In this document: positions 62,553-64,000 of the stretch, piece by piece
Layout of the letters: every line of letters begins with the position of its first letter
How positions within the stretch are numbered: the stretch's first letter is position 1
Source: Strigops habroptila
Taxonomy: Eukaryota; Chordata; Aves; Psittaciformes; Psittacidae
Length of the DNA: 64,000 bases
Reading direction: 5' to 3'
Assembly (NCBI RefSeq): GCF_004027225.2
Contig: NC_044302.2
Span: forward strand, 72,722,993 to 72,786,992
Notes under the pieces: model-generated
What the model saw: the letters and a program-made list of their open reading frames with translations, nothing else
What the model was told of the DNA's origin: nothing
The model's database searches: none
Translations under genes and position numbers: made by a program

Positions 62553-64000
62553 GTAAGTTTAAGGCACTTGATGTTTTAATTGTTTTTGCTTCCTTTTTAA
62601 TGTTTACATAAGTTGTGTGGGAACGTGTGGGTCTGAAAAAGTAGCAAAACCATTTAAGACTGTTGCAGGTATTGGCCAAAGGTTCTACATATGGCCAAGC
62701 TTGTTCAATATAGATTTGAATGCAGTAATAGCTTTTATTCTGAGAGAAGTCCCACTGCATGGGATGGCAGTGAATAACCTCACATCCAGAGGCCACTTAA
62801 AATAGTGGCCACAGCATTAATAAATTATAAGCGTACCAAGGAGTGCCTCTGGCATGTCAGCTGCCACTGTACTATGCTAAATTCATACACCGTTCATCAA
62901 AATCACAAGCAGAACATCTCAGCTGTTTTCCACAAAGCACATAAAATCCATACACTGGTAAAGAGGTAGTGGAGCACAACATGAACTAGGCAAAGCTGGT
63001 CCTGAACTCCACGTGTACACACATGGCAGGCTGTACATGAGTCTGTGCTGCCAGCATTACTTTGCCATGACTGTTCTTCACTGAGAGTTTTTCACAGACC
63101 CAGTCCCTTGATCAGCAAGCACACACATACAAACTCAGAAAGCATTCCTTATCCTGATCCCAGCCATCTCACCTCAGAGCACATCAAAACCCCTCAGTCC
63201 CATTAAGCAGCTCAGAGAAGCATTTTCAACAAAATCTTTTCTGTTCAACTTATACTGAGATGTTTCTCTGCTACTTTTTCAAAAGCCCCAAGAATCACAG
63301 ACATCAGCATTCAGTTTTATTCCATGATTCACCTGGAAAGAGTAACAAGATTTGCCTCCTAAACTGTGCAAGCTTTAGTGCTCAGATCAGGGTCTTGTTC
63401 ATTTGCCGTAAGTAAACATGGATAATATTTCATCGGTATCAATGCAGAGATCTCAATAATATCATAGTCTCTGCATTGCTTTTTCTTAGGCTTATATTTA
63501 CACTGAAGGTAGAGTCCTGTTCCTCCCCTACCTTTCTAATCATTTTCTTCAAGGATTTCTGGCAGCAACCTGTGTATTTCACACATACGTATAATTTATT
63601 TGATTACATAACTCTGTTTTGCAAGCAGTAGAGAGAAATGCCAGTCTGTGTAAGCATACCTGCTCCAAACAAAACAGCTCCAGCCACAAGTACATTCTCC
63701 CCATCAACTGTCTCCCACAGGGCCTACTAGATTTGTTTGCTGTGCTCTCTTTTCCTAGTGGGTGTTAAGTTTTGTTAAGGGTGGTGAAGATCAGTACAAA
63801 CTCCCAACTCAGAGCAGCTATCTAAAAAATGGAAGGATAGAAGAAATATATATTGGTTCTTTTCCCAAAGTAGTGTTCTAGCCTCCTGCAAACTGCAGCT
63901 CACAGAGTTCCTGAGGTAGAGGTGGTTTTTGTTTTTAACAGTTCTCAATAGACTCTTTCTTCCATGAAAGCCTCATTGCTTTTGGGATGCATATAAACTT
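62553..64000. other. SLC1A1 intron 11, runs off the window
   Basis: No exon matching the expected DRFRTMVNVLGDA segment appears before the right edge, so the last coding exon lies beyond 64,000. No repeat element is recognised in this stretch. Confidence 0.75.

Overview
The window looks like bird nuclear DNA. It carries many CR1 LINE fragments with the typical 3' tail of ATTCTATG/ATTCTGTG octamers, two related solo LTRs of an avian endogenous retrovirus family, GT-AG introns and CpG islands. It also carries 11 of the expected 12 coding exons of SLC1A1, the neuronal/epithelial glutamate and cysteine transporter EAAT3. Human 9p, where SLC1A1 lies, corresponds to the avian Z chromosome, so a Z location is likely. 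That location is inferred from synteny and not read from the sequence.

Layout. Bases 1 to about 4,600 are GC-rich and gene-dense. They hold a compact plus-strand gene with ten recognisable coding exons and mostly short introns. It encodes a membrane-anchored SUN-domain protein of the SPAG4/SUN3/SUN5 (germ-cell) type. Its 5' end is not resolved. A CR1 copy follows directly, and then about 16 kb of AT-rich intergenic DNA (5.1-21.5 kb) with a solo LTR, several CR1 pieces and simple repeats but no gene I can support. A CpG island at 21.5-23.0 kb covers the SLC1A1 promoter and exon 1. Exons 2 to 11 are spread over 35.9-62.6 kb. The last coding exon, expected to carry the substrate side-chain-binding arginine, lies beyond the right edge.

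The two genes run in the same direction but have no functional link that I can see. The SUN protein would sit in the nuclear envelope and bind KASH partners in a LINC complex. EAAT3 is a plasma-membrane, sodium-driven glutamate/aspartate/cysteine carrier. The change from GC-rich, short-intron DNA to AT-rich, long-intron DNA between them is abrupt.

Points most worth a second look: a second CpG island inside SLC1A1 intron 1, with ATG-led candidate first exons in phase with exon 2; a 146-bp near-identical direct duplication (one mismatch) in introns 5 and 6 flanking exon 6, whose second copy ends inside a perfect hairpin and whose first copy lies inside a candidate antisense LTR; two perfect hairpins just after the SUN-gene stop codon; a perfect 25-bp palindrome in intron 2; a CR1 copy that keeps the 5' (endonuclease) part and lacks the 3' part; and the presence of a germ-cell-type SUN gene upstream of SLC1A1, which is not the mammalian arrangement.
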